Part shown: positions 53,007 through 61,285 of the stretch, in pieces | How the letters are laid out: each line of letters opens with the position of its first letter | Numbering within the stretch: position 1 is the first letter of the stretch | The notes under the pieces: generated by a model | The model's input: only the letters and a program-made list of their open reading frames with translations | The model's database searches: none | Told to the model about the DNA's origin: nothing | Translations under genes and position numbers: made by a program | Source of the DNA: Myroides odoratus DSM 2801 | GTDB lineage: Bacteria > Bacteroidota > Bacteroidia > Flavobacteriales > Flavobacteriaceae | Length of the DNA: 64,000 bases | NCBI RefSeq assembly: GCF_000243275.1 | Contig: NZ_CM001437.1 | Location: 884,019 to 948,018, forward strand | Reading direction: 5' to 3'

Positions 53007-55202
53007 ATGTTTAGAAAAAGAAAATATATTAAGCTAACTCGTCAACATGATTTAATGGACTGTGGGCCTGCTTCATTAAGTATGATAACTAGTTTTTATG
53101 GCAATAGATTTTCTCTATGTAACCTTAGAGAATTGTGCCAAATTGGCAAAGACGGAGTTTCAATGCTTGGAATCATTCACGCTGCACAAGAAATCGGGTT
53201 TGAAGCAAAAGCGGTCAAATTAAATCTAACTCAACTTGTTTATAATTTTACGTCTCCATGTATTCTTTATTGGAATAAAAATCATTTTTTAGTTTTAGAA
53301 TCAATTGCTATTGTAAATAATAATCGTTTTTTTAAAATTGCAGATCCAGCTCATGGAAAAGTAACTTTAGGAGAGAAAGAATTTATTGATGCTTGGTTGA
53401 AAAATGAAGAGAAGGGAATAGCCTTATTTCTTAATCCTACAGAACAGTTTTATTTATTAAAAGATCAAAATGATTTTAAGGAAAGAGTAAATGAAATATT
53501 AAAATTGTTTGTTCCCTATAAGAGAAAGATTTTTTTATTAATGTTTTTTGTTCTAGTAAGTAATATGTTGAGTATAGCTCTTCCTTTTTTAACCGAATCT
53601 TTGATAGATAATGGGGTAGAAAAAAAGGATCTAAACTTTATTACTTTAATTCTTTTAGCTCAACTATTTATTTTTTTAGGTATTATGGTAATAGATCTTT
53701 TAAGGAATTGGTATACACTTATAATCGGTGCAAATTTTAGTATTGATGTAATATACTCATACCTAGATAAGATTTTAAGGCTTCCTATTCGTTTTTTTGA
53801 CACTAAGAATTCAGGAGATTTTAATCAGAGGATACAGGATAATGTAAAAATTGAGGAATTCTTTACTTCGGATAGTATACTAACTATTTTTTCCTCTTTG
53901 ACTTTGATTATTTATTCAATTATCTTGCTTTATTATGACATCTTTCTGTTTATTATTTATTTGGGACTTACTGTCTTATCAATTCTATGGTCGTTTTTTT
54001 GGTTAAAAAAAAGAAGAACCTTGGACTATCAATTGTTTAGTGCAAAATCTGAAAATCAAGAAGCTGTGTACGAGTTTTATAATGGGATTATGGAAATGAA
54101 ACTCAATCAGTTTGAAGATTATAAGAAAAAGAAATGGATTTATTTACAAAAAAAAATATTAAAACTTAACATTAAGTCATTAAAAAACAATCAGTTTCAA
54201 TCAATCGGATTTACTTTCTTTAATCAACTTAAAAACATTTTGGTAACTTTTTTGGCAGCAAGTTATGTTATAAAGGATGTAATGACTTTAGGAGCTTTAT
54301 TAAGTGTTTCTTTTATTATAGGACAGATGAATACACCAGTTTATCAATTACTAAACTTTATTAAATCACAACAAGATGCATTTTTAAGTTTTAATAGATT
54401 AAATGAAGTATACTCACAAAAGGATGAAGAAAAAGATACAGATGTCAAACTTGATCTAGCACATGGACCGTTAGACATTCGAATGGAAAACGTTAGTTTT
54501 AAGTATAATATACTATCACATAAAAATGTTCTGAAAAAAGTCAATTTAATTATTCCTAAGGGAAAGATAACAGCAATCGTTGGACATAGTGGAAGCGGAA
54601 AAACAACATTAATGAAGTTATTATTGAATTTTTTCTTGCCATCTGAAGGAAAAATAGCGTTTGGAGAAGATGAAATAACGCAAATATCAGCCAAGAGCCT
54701 TAGAGAAAATTCTGGTATAGTGATGCAGGATGGTTATATATTCAACGATACCATAGAAAGAAATATAGCTATGAATGATGAAATAGTGGACAAACATAAA
54801 ATGAAAAATGTTCTTGAAGCTGTTAATTTATTTGAGTTTGTCAATTCACTTGCACTAAAAGAGTTTACTAAGATTGGCTCTGGAGGAAATGGACTATCTG
54901 GGGGGCAAATGCAAAGAATACTGATAGCAAGAGCATTATATAAAAATCCAAAATACATTTTTTTAGATGAAGCTACCTCTGCACTTGATTCTATAAATGA
55001 AAAAGAAATACATAATAATCTCAGGCAATTATTTGATAATAAAACGGTTGTAATAATTGCTCATCGATTAAGTACTGTTCAAAATGCAGATCAAATAATA
55101 GTACTTTCAAATGGTGAAGTCGTAGAACAGGGAAAACACAAAGAGTTGATAAATAAAAATAATTACTATTTTACATTAGTTAAAAATCAATTAGATATAT
55201 GA
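53007..55202 (+). CDS. C39 peptidase-containing ABC exporter
   Basis: 731 residues from the ATG at 53007 (TTG two codons earlier is possible). Numbering from that TTG: C39 peptidase with Cys 21 in QHDLMDCGPASLSM, His 95 in WNKNHFLVLE and Asp 115 in IADPAHGK; then six membrane helices (about 170-440) and an ABC ATPase with GHSGSGKTTLM, signature GLSGGQMQRILIARAL, Walker B KYIFLDEATSALD and the switch His in IAHRLSTVQNADQI. This is a PCAT-type transporter: it cuts leaders after Gly-Gly and exports the core. All catalytic residues are present. No HlyD-type adaptor gene follows. Confidence 0.96.
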   Translation: MFRKRKYIKLTRQHDLMDCGPASLSMITSFYGNRFSLCNLRELCQIGKDGVSMLGIIHAAQEIGFEAKAVKLNLTQLVYNFTSPCILYWNKNHFLVLESIAIVNNNRFFKIADPAHGKVTLGEKEFIDAWLKNEEKGIALFLNPTEQFYLLKDQNDFKERVNEILKLFVPYKRKIFLLMFFVLVSNMLSIALPFLTESLIDNGVEKKDLNFITLILLAQLFIFLGIMVIDLLRNWYTLIIGANFSIDVIYSYLDKILRLPIRFFDTKNSGDFNQRIQDNVKIEEFFTSDSILTIFSSLTLIIYSIILLYYDIFLFIIYLGLTVLSILWSFFWLKKRRTLDYQLFSAKSENQEAVYEFYNGIMEMKLNQFEDYKKKKWIYLQKKILKLNIKSLKNNQFQSIGFTFFNQLKNILVTFLAASYVIKDVMTLGALLSVSFIIGQMNTPVYQLLNFIKSQQDAFLSFNRLNEVYSQKDEEKDTDVKLDLAHGPLDIRMENVSFKYNILSHKNVLKKVNLIIPKGKITAIVGHSGSGKTTLMKLLLNFFLPSEGKIAFGEDEITQISAKSLRENSGIVMQDGYIFNDTIERNIAMNDEIVDKHKMKNVLEAVNLFEFVNSLALKEFTKIGSGGNGLSGGQMQRILIARALYKNPKYIFLDEATSALDSINEKEIHNNLRQLFDNKTVVIIAHRLSTVQNADQIIVLSNGEVVEQGKHKELINKNNYYFTLVKNQLDI

Positions 55203-55543
55203 GAGTAATAATGTCTTTTTTGTTAAAATTTGTTATAGTTGTTGGTGTCGTTTTTGCTACTATGTCTTTTACTGTAACATCAAAATACGAGAAAATAATT
55301 TATAAAAGTATAAATACAAGTGAGTATACTTTAATCTATCAAATACTTAAAAATAATATTGAAGATTTTCCTGAGAAAGAGAATAAGAGTATTAAGTATA
55401 AAGATTATAACACCAATTATTCATTTCAAATCGTATTAAAAAGCAATCATTTTAGATTGAAGTACTTGAGTAATAAAACGTGTAATGAGAAAGTAGATTC
55501 TATAATAGCAAAGATTGAAGAAGTGACAAATAATAGACAATGA
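55199..55543 (+). CDS. Small membrane-anchored protein of the peptide operon
   Basis: 114 residues. Its ATG overlaps the exporter stop (ATGA). An N-terminal hydrophobic segment (about 5-27, MSFLLKFVIVVGVVFATMSFTV) is followed by about 85 charged, mostly helical residues with two Lys-rich stretches. Could start 12 bases later. Not recognised. Position between the exporter and the outer membrane barrel suggests a periplasmic adaptor, chaperone or immunity role, none of which is shown. Confidence 0.7.
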   Translation: MRVIMSFLLKFVIVVGVVFATMSFTVTSKYEKIIYKSINTSEYTLIYQILKNNIEDFPEKENKSIKYKDYNTNYSFQIVLKSNHFRLKYLSNKTCNEKVDSIIAKIEEVTNNRQ

Positions 55544-57912
55544 TGAAGATAAGAATAATAATAGTTAGCCTTTTGTTATGTACAGGAATGGTGTATTCTC
55601 AAGGTACTATATCTGGAAAAGTACTTGACCAATTAAAAGCGCCTTTACCTTTCGTAAATGTTGTTCTGTATAATGCTGAGACAGACGAATTAGTTACAGG
55701 AACAATTAGTGATGATGCTGGGAATTTTTCATTCTCGAATATTAGTATAGGAAGCTATTTCCTCGACGTCTCGTTTATTGGTTTTAAAACTCAAAAATCA
55801 TCCCTATTCCGTATTTCTTATGAACATTCAAATGTAAATTTAGACTTTGTTTTGGAGGAAAATATTGAATTGTTGAATGAAGTAGTCATTACTAGTCGTC
55901 GACCAGTAATTCAGCAAACAGCTGAGAAATTAATCATTAATTTAGAACAATCGCAGATGATAAGCTCAAATTTACAAGATGTGCTTAAAAAGGTTCCTGG
56001 AATTATTGTTATTAATGGAAATGTTACTTATGGAGGACAGCAAGGAGTTAAAATTTTAATCAATGGAAAAACAACAGACTATATGGATATCGCATCCTTA
56101 TTACGCGACTTTCCAGCCGATAATATTGCTAAAGTAGAATTGATTCAGCAACCAGGAGCTGAATTCGATGCAGATGGTTCAGGTCCTTTAATTAATATTA
56201 TCCTTAAAAAAAATGTTAGCCTTGGAACTAATGGAAGTGTAAAATTTAACGTAGGATATGATAATAAACCAGAATATGGGCTAAGTAGTTCCATTGCTAG
56301 CTATAAAAACAAACTTAACTGGCAATTAGATGCTGGATACAAAAAATCGGCATGGAGAGAGGATTTATTTATTAAGAGAAATATAAATAACCAAATATAT
56401 GATCAGGCTACTATTGAACCCTATAGCCCAAAAACGATTAGATTTAACGGAGGAATAGATTATTATATTACGGAACAACACGTAATTGGTGTTGAAGCAA
56501 GATTAATTGACACAGAGTCTGATAGAATAGCTTCAAATAGTACCTACATTATTAAAGGAGATGTATCCGAAAATCTATTTACGGATAATAGCTTTGAACG
56601 TAATAGTAAAACTTTTAATCTGAATCCATATTATAAGTTTGAGGATGAAAAAAATCAATTGATTTTAGATTTTGATTATGTGAATTACAACAACGATAAT
56701 ATTAATACTATTTACAAAGTTGAAGAAAGTGATGTCTCATACAATGATCAACGCTATTTTCAAGATGGAAAATATAAGATAATAACGTATAAGGGGGATT
56801 ATAAGCGTTCTGTAAATGATGGTTTTAACTGGATGTTTGGAAGTAAATATTCTAAAGTTTCAACTGATAATGACTTAGAATCTTTTGTACATACTGCTAC
56901 TGGAGAATTTGGGTTAGATGCCAATCAAAGTAATCGTTTTTTAATAAGCGAAGACATAGTTGCATTATATTTTAAAGTGTTTAAAAAATGGAAAACTTGG
57001 TCTTTTTCAGGGGGATTACGTTGGGAACATAGCGATACGAAAGGGACATCTTCAAATCCATATGAAGTAAAAAATAGAGTTATCTCTAAGTTGTTTCCTA
57101 GTGTGAGCATTGACAGAAGTATTAATGAACAGTTTGGAATAAATTTATCCTATAGTTATCGAATTTTGAGACCTTCCTATAATTCTTTAAATTCTTTTGT
57201 ATTTTATTATGATCCCTATACTTTTGAAAAAGGGAATCCAAATTTAAAACCTGAATTCACAAATAGCTTCCAGTTCAACTTAACTTTTGAGCGTAAGCCT
57301 TTTTTCAGCATAGCTTACAATAATACAAATGATGCTTTGTTTGAATTAGTTTCACAGAATGATCTTACAGCCCAAACTTCAAGATCTATTATTAATCTTT
57401 CTAAACGAGAAAATTGGAATTTCAGAGTTTTTGCTCCTGTAAAATTTGGCAATAGATTAGATGGTTACAGTGGAATAATAGTAAATTATAATAAGTATAA
57501 ATCAAGTGTATTAAGTCCTAAACTAGATCTAGATAAATGGAGTTTAACATGGTATACCAACATAGAATATCAACTTCTTTGGGATATTCATTCAGAATTA
57601 ATAGGATATTATACAACAGGAGGCCTTCAAGGACAGATTGAGCACGATTGGTTGGCAGGATTAAGTTTTGCTTTGGGCAAAAAGTTTATGAATGATAAAT
57701 TCAAAGTAAATCTTGGAATTGAAGAAGTCTTAAATCGTAAATTTGAAGGACGAATTAGATATGATAATATTAATGCAGATATCCAAAGTGATTGGTCACG
57801 ACAAAATGTATATCTTCAATTGACCTATAATTTTGGTTCAAATTTTAATAAGAAGAAAGAAACAAGAAGTGCATCTGAAGAGGAACAAGAAAGAATTAAG
57901 GAAAATAATTAA
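55540..57912 (+). CDS. TonB-receptor-like outer membrane beta-barrel protein
   Basis: 790 residues. Signal peptide (MKIRIIIVSLLLCTGMVYSQ), a carboxypeptidase-regulatory-like domain (about 22-105: GTISGKVLDQLKAPLPFVNV), a plug domain (about 125-215: VPGIIVINGNVTYGGQQGVKILINGK, IELIQQPGAEFDADG) and a large barrel of the OMP_b-brl_3 type. Ends with LQLTYNFGSNFNKKKETRSASEEEQE. This family resembles SusC-like receptors but lacks a partner SusD. In this operon it may be a release channel, receptor or target/immunity protein for the peptide. Its ATG overlaps the previous stop. Confidence 0.88.
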   Translation: MMKIRIIIVSLLLCTGMVYSQGTISGKVLDQLKAPLPFVNVVLYNAETDELVTGTISDDAGNFSFSNISIGSYFLDVSFIGFKTQKSSLFRISYEHSNVNLDFVLEENIELLNEVVITSRRPVIQQTAEKLIINLEQSQMISSNLQDVLKKVPGIIVINGNVTYGGQQGVKILINGKTTDYMDIASLLRDFPADNIAKVELIQQPGAEFDADGSGPLINIILKKNVSLGTNGSVKFNVGYDNKPEYGLSSSIASYKNKLNWQLDAGYKKSAWREDLFIKRNINNQIYDQATIEPYSPKTIRFNGGIDYYITEQHVIGVEARLIDTESDRIASNSTYIIKGDVSENLFTDNSFERNSKTFNLNPYYKFEDEKNQLILDFDYVNYNNDNINTIYKVEESDVSYNDQRYFQDGKYKIITYKGDYKRSVNDGFNWMFGSKYSKVSTDNDLESFVHTATGEFGLDANQSNRFLISEDIVALYFKVFKKWKTWSFSGGLRWEHSDTKGTSSNPYEVKNRVISKLFPSVSIDRSINEQFGINLSYSYRILRPSYNSLNSFVFYYDPYTFEKGNPNLKPEFTNSFQFNLTFERKPFFSIAYNNTNDALFELVSQNDLTAQTSRSIINLSKRENWNFRVFAPVKFGNRLDGYSGIIVNYNKYKSSVLSPKLDLDKWSLTWYTNIEYQLLWDIHSELIGYYTTGGLQGQIEHDWLAGLSFALGKKFMNDKFKVNLGIEEVLNRKFEGRIRYDNINADIQSDWSRQNVYLQLTYNFGSNFNKKKETRSASEEEQERIKENN

Positions 57913-58047
57913 ACTTGTAACTATTAGGCAATAGAAAATAACTGAGACACTGTGCCAAAAACTGTGTAAGAATAGAATTTACAGAAACTGAGCTCGATTC
58001 TTTCAAAACCGTTTCTGATATTGTTAATATAATAAAAAGAAAAATAA
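57913..58047. mobile_element. Possible IS end remnant
   Basis: Around 57948-57970 the sequence GAGACACTGTGCCAAAAACT then GTGTAAGAA looks like a terminal inverted repeat of the IS256-like kind (ends with ...TGTGTAA), and on the minus strand an open stretch encodes TQFLAQCLS and nearby residues. There is no gene in this spacer. Evidence is resemblance only. Confidence 0.3.
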
Positions 58048-58479
58048 ATGAATAACTCTTTTTATATCTTAGATTATATTCCACATTGTTATCCTTATCG
58101 TTTTATTGATTCTATTAGCGAGATAAGTAAATCACATGTTATAGGAAAATGTTTTTTATCAAGTGAATCATTTTTCTATAAAGGGCATTTTCCTCAGAGC
58201 CCCATTACACCTGGTTACATAATCACAGAAATAATGGCACAAATAGGTGTATTGGCATTAGGCATCTATTTAAATAAAGAAAACATACAGAAAATAAATG
58301 CTGCATTCCTAACAAGTACAAATGTCAAATTTTTTAATATCAGCTATCCCAATGATACAATAACAGTAAAATCAAAACTTATTTACTACAAACTAAATAC
58401 AATTAAATGCAAAATAGAAGCCTACAATCAACATGAATTACTGTTATGTAAAGGTGTACTGACAGGAAAAATCAAGTAA
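58048..58479 (+). CDS. FabZ-like 3-hydroxyacyl dehydratase
   Basis: 143 residues with the hot-dog fold motif YKGHFPQSPITPGYIITEIMAQIG; catalytic His 47 and Glu 61 are 14 apart exactly as in FabZ. The N-terminal IPHCYPYRFIDSI and the AAFLTSTNVKFFN segment also fit. A housekeeping FabZ is usually next to lpxC/lpxA in Bacteroidota, so this separate copy is likely specialised, for example for aryl-polyene (flexirubin-type) or another polyketide-like acyl chain. Followed 7 bases on by a membrane protein gene. Confidence 0.8.
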   Translation: MNNSFYILDYIPHCYPYRFIDSISEISKSHVIGKCFLSSESFFYKGHFPQSPITPGYIITEIMAQIGVLALGIYLNKENIQKINAAFLTSTNVKFFNISYPNDTITVKSKLIYYKLNTIKCKIEAYNQHELLLCKGVLTGKIK

Positions 58480-58485
58480 GTATAA

Positions 58486-58899
58486 ATGAAAAATAAAAAT
58501 AAAAATAAAGTTGACCTCTATCCTGCTTTATGGGTAATCGTTTGGGATGTTGCTATAACTGCTATATACCAACCGAAAGAATATTGGCAAGGTAATTTAC
58601 GAATGGTTAATGAGGGAAATCCGATAGGGTATATTTGTATGACTACTAATCAATATGGCCTTTTCTATCTAGCCTTCATATGGCTTGTTGCTGTAGTACT
58701 CTTTGCTAAAATACTCCCCTACTCTCTTAGTAAAACCTTTTTATTATTTGTTTTTATCTCCCATAATATCGGGATAGTTAATTGGATGCTATTCAAAAAT
58801 CATTTCGTATTCGCAATTCTATTTATATTACTAAATTCTTTATTCTTTGATAGAAAAGAAATTTGTTCAAATAGCAAAACAACTTTATTTAAAAATTAA
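58486..58899 (+). CDS. Unknown small membrane protein
   Basis: 137 residues with a Lys/Asn-rich N-terminus and four hydrophobic segments (about 11-28, 57-75, 83-102, 104-120). Not recognised. Co-transcribed with the FabZ-like gene by position. It may be a lipid- or pigment-related membrane protein, but no motif is present. Confidence 0.6.
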   Translation: MKNKNKNKVDLYPALWVIVWDVAITAIYQPKEYWQGNLRMVNEGNPIGYICMTTNQYGLFYLAFIWLVAVVLFAKILPYSLSKTFLLFVFISHNIGIVNWMLFKNHFVFAILFILLNSLFFDRKEICSNSKTTLFKN

Positions 58900-59008
58900 T
58901 CACTTAAAATAAATCCAGTTGTAATCTAAATGCTACTGATTCCTATTTTGTATTTTTCTTGTCTCTCTCTTCCCAAAATCTACGTGGTTGTTACCCTCAA
59001 AAAACGAA

Positions 59009-59638
59009 TTAAATTATCTTACATACTCTCAGCACAGCTAACAATTCTTGATAGTCTTTGACATTAAATGCTACCATCATTTTAGATACCCTTTTTTGAA
59101 TTGCGCTCCTACTCAACAAAATTTCATCACTTAACTGATAAATCCGATAACCCTGTGACAACAACGCAATGATGCGCCTATTTTTTGAATCGAGTAATGT
59201 GTTATTTTTAATTATTGTTTGAATTGCTCCTTCTGCCAAAGGACTTAAATAAGGCAAGGTATATTTATTGGATTCCACCAGATCTAATAACAACTCTTTC
59301 GTAAAGTCTGATTGAACAATTAAAGCATCTGTCTCTATTGTTTTATACATTGTATACAACGCAAGTGCTTTTTCACTTTCTGACAGCAAGATAATCTTAC
59401 AATAGGGAATATTTCTTTTGATTACTAAAACACAATCAGAAACTGATACTAGCTTATTTTCAGAAACTCCAACAAGGTCATATGTAATAATGGCTAGGTC
59501 GAGATCTAATATTGTTTCAAAAAGAGTAAAAAAATCTTCACAATTTGTTGTATTTAAAAAAGTATGCTTCTTCTTTCCAAGAATAGAAATATATCCTTCC
59601 ACTACCATAAGATTACTTTCAACGATCAATATTTTCAT
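59009..59638 (-). CDS. Response regulator with degenerate receiver and LuxR-type DNA-binding domain
   Basis: About 209 residues from the ATG at 59638 (MKILIVESNLMVVEGYISIL); a longer frame reaches 59689. The receiver-like domain (about 1-125) keeps one Asp in DLAIITYDLVGV but lacks the usual acidic pair at the start (VES in place of DD) and the conserved Lys near the end (IVQSD). The C-terminus (about 145-205) is a LuxR-type helix-turn-helix: NRRIIALLSQGYRIYQLSDEILLSRSAIQKRVSKMM. Probably a regulator that does not use ordinary phosphorylation. Possible target: the neighbouring AT-rich genes. Confidence 0.75.
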   Translation of the reverse strand: MKILIVESNLMVVEGYISILGKKKHTFLNTTNCEDFFTLFETILDLDLAIITYDLVGVSENKLVSVSDCVLVIKRNIPYCKIILLSESEKALALYTMYKTIETDALIVQSDFTKELLLDLVESNKYTLPYLSPLAEGAIQTIIKNNTLLDSKNRRIIALLSQGYRIYQLSDEILLSRSAIQKRVSKMMVAFNVKDYQELLAVLRVCKII

Positions 59639-59747
59639 TTTTATGTTCAAAATAGAATAAAAAATAAACAAGAAACAACTATTTAACAATTTTAATAAAT
59701 AAATATTCGAAAAACAAATATTTTACGGTATTAAGAAAAATAAAAAA

Positions 59748-59779
59748 ACCAAAAAGTAAATTACTTTTTGGTTTTTTTA
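59748..59779 (-). terminator. Terminator after the Gly-rich gene
   Basis: Perfect palindrome AACCAAAAAGTAATTACTTT then TTGGTT, with A-run before and T-run after, about 20 bases beyond the stop at 59799 on the minus strand. Confidence 0.85.
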
Positions 59780-59798
59780 TCTTATATCGTATGAAGTA

Positions 59799-60284
59799 TT
59801 AAAACAACCCTTTCAACGCATCAATCGCGCCTCCTAGCCCTTCTTTTCCTCCAGTTAGGGAACCAAGCATATCTTTAATTCCTCCTCCATTTCCATCGCT
59901 CAAACCACCAATTAAATCAGTCAGTTGAAATCCACTTTCTCCTCCTTGTACTTTAGAAACAATCATTTCAATTACAGATGGAATTACCGTACCTGCAAAA
60001 TTTGACGCAACGCCTTCTGGCAATCCTATTTTTTCTGTCAAACCAGAAACTAAGTTTCCAATCATTCCCGATACCATCGGATTTGATGTTAAATTACTAA
60101 CACCTCCGCTCAAAAGATCAGTTAATCCACTGATATTACCACTGCTAATGCTGTCTTTGAATCCGTTGATAATACTATCTCCTGTTTCTTTTGTAACAGC
60201 CGAAGTTAAGTCGTTTGAAATCGCAGAACCGCTGATTTCTTTCGCGCTTACTTGCTCAATTAATTTTGTAATTTGCTCTACCAT
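59799..60284 (-). CDS. Gly-rich DUF937-like protein
   Basis: 161 residues. Low-complexity Gly/Ser/Leu sequence with repeating turns (SGLTDLLSGG, VSGMIGNLVSGL, TDLIGGLSDGNGGGIKDMLGSL). It is like the DUF937/YidB type of bacterial protein in composition, but the match is loose. No signal peptide. Function unknown. Lies 32 bases after the dehydrogenase gene, possibly co-transcribed. Confidence 0.65.
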   Translation of the reverse strand: MVEQITKLIEQVSAKEISGSAISNDLTSAVTKETGDSIINGFKDSISSGNISGLTDLLSGGVSNLTSNPMVSGMIGNLVSGLTEKIGLPEGVASNFAGTVIPSVIEMIVSKVQGGESGFQLTDLIGGLSDGNGGGIKDMLGSLTGGKEGLGGAIDALKGLF

Positions 60285-60315
60285 AGTTTTTATTATTTCA
60301 AATAAAACTAAGCAA

Positions 60316-61266
60316 TTAATTCAACAAATCTTTTATTTTAACAGTTATTTCAGACCAAACAGCATGCTGACTTTCATGAGTTGCTGTTGCGATATTCGGT
60401 GACAGTGAAAAAGCAGGTTGCATCAATACTTGAATCACAGGATGTGGCTCTTCTTCGAATCGATCTAACCCGGCAAAAAGGATGGTTTCTTTGTTTACCT
60501 CATCAACTAAATCAACTTCATTAATAGCCTCTGGATAAGCACAATTGATTACACCTATGAGGTTCTCCGCTTTTTCAAACGACTCTTTATTCACGATATA
60601 GCGCTGAAAGTATTTTGTATGAACAGAGATAAAATGCGCTTGTTCAAGTAACTCCTCCATGGCCATGGATTCCATCGCTACAGGAAACACAATTCCATTA
60701 GGCAACTCAAACTCTGTTTTGACTTTCGGTGTAGAATTATCCGTATAAACAACGTGCATACCCAATCCTAGCGCTTTTTGTGCTAAAAACTGTCCTGCTA
60801 GGTTCATCCCTATAATTCCCAAGGTTTTTCCTGACACCTCAATACCAGAGCTATACGATTGTTGTAATGATTTAAACATCGTATCCCCTTCCAAGGGCAT
60901 ATTTCGATTTGCTTCTTGTAGTAACCTTGTCCCACTAAATAAGTGAGCCAACACCATTTCTGCCGTTGCATTCGCCAACGATTCTTCTGCCCAAATTACA
61001 GTAATTCCATTACTCTTGATGTGATCAATAAGTTCTAAATTCACTACAACCCCTGCGAAAACAATGGCTTTTAAATGTTTTAATTCGTCAATCATCGTTT
61101 TGTTCAACAACGTACCTTGCTGTACTAACAAAACCTCAATCTCATTTTTTTTTGTGTAAGCTACAAGTTGTTCATGCGCTACACGTACTTCTTTTATTTC
61201 AAATCCTAACGATTCTAATGCTTGTTTATTATTTTCTGGTATACCATCATTGGCTAATACTCTCAT
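60316..61266 (-). CDS. serA: D-3-phosphoglycerate dehydrogenase-like 2-hydroxyacid dehydrogenase
   Basis: 316 residues with the NAD-binding region KTLGIIGMNLAGQFLAQKALGLGMHVVYTD (GxxxxG in a slightly altered form) and a catalytic core. It sits 19 bases downstream of serC on the same strand, which strongly suggests phosphoglycerate oxidation in serine synthesis. It lacks the C-terminal ACT domain of long SerA proteins, so feedback regulation would differ. The His of the usual catalytic pair appears in ATHESQHAVW. The gene name is based mainly on context. Confidence 0.8.
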   Translation of the reverse strand: MRVLANDGIPENNKQALESLGFEIKEVRVAHEQLVAYTKKNEIEVLLVQQGTLLNKTMIDELKHLKAIVFAGVVVNLELIDHIKSNGITVIWAEESLANATAEMVLAHLFSGTRLLQEANRNMPLEGDTMFKSLQQSYSSGIEVSGKTLGIIGMNLAGQFLAQKALGLGMHVVYTDNSTPKVKTEFELPNGIVFPVAMESMAMEELLEQAHFISVHTKYFQRYIVNKESFEKAENLIGVINCAYPEAINEVDLVDEVNKETILFAGLDRFEEEPHPVIQVLMQPAFSLSPNIATATHESQHAVWSEITVKIKDLLN

Positions 61267-61285
61267 TGTATTCTAATTTAGTAAG

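Noticed and set aside
57896..58084. Minus-strand 62-residue frame between the barrel and FabZ-like genes
   Set aside because: It overlaps both neighbours and covers the suspected IS end; no start context or gene-like features.
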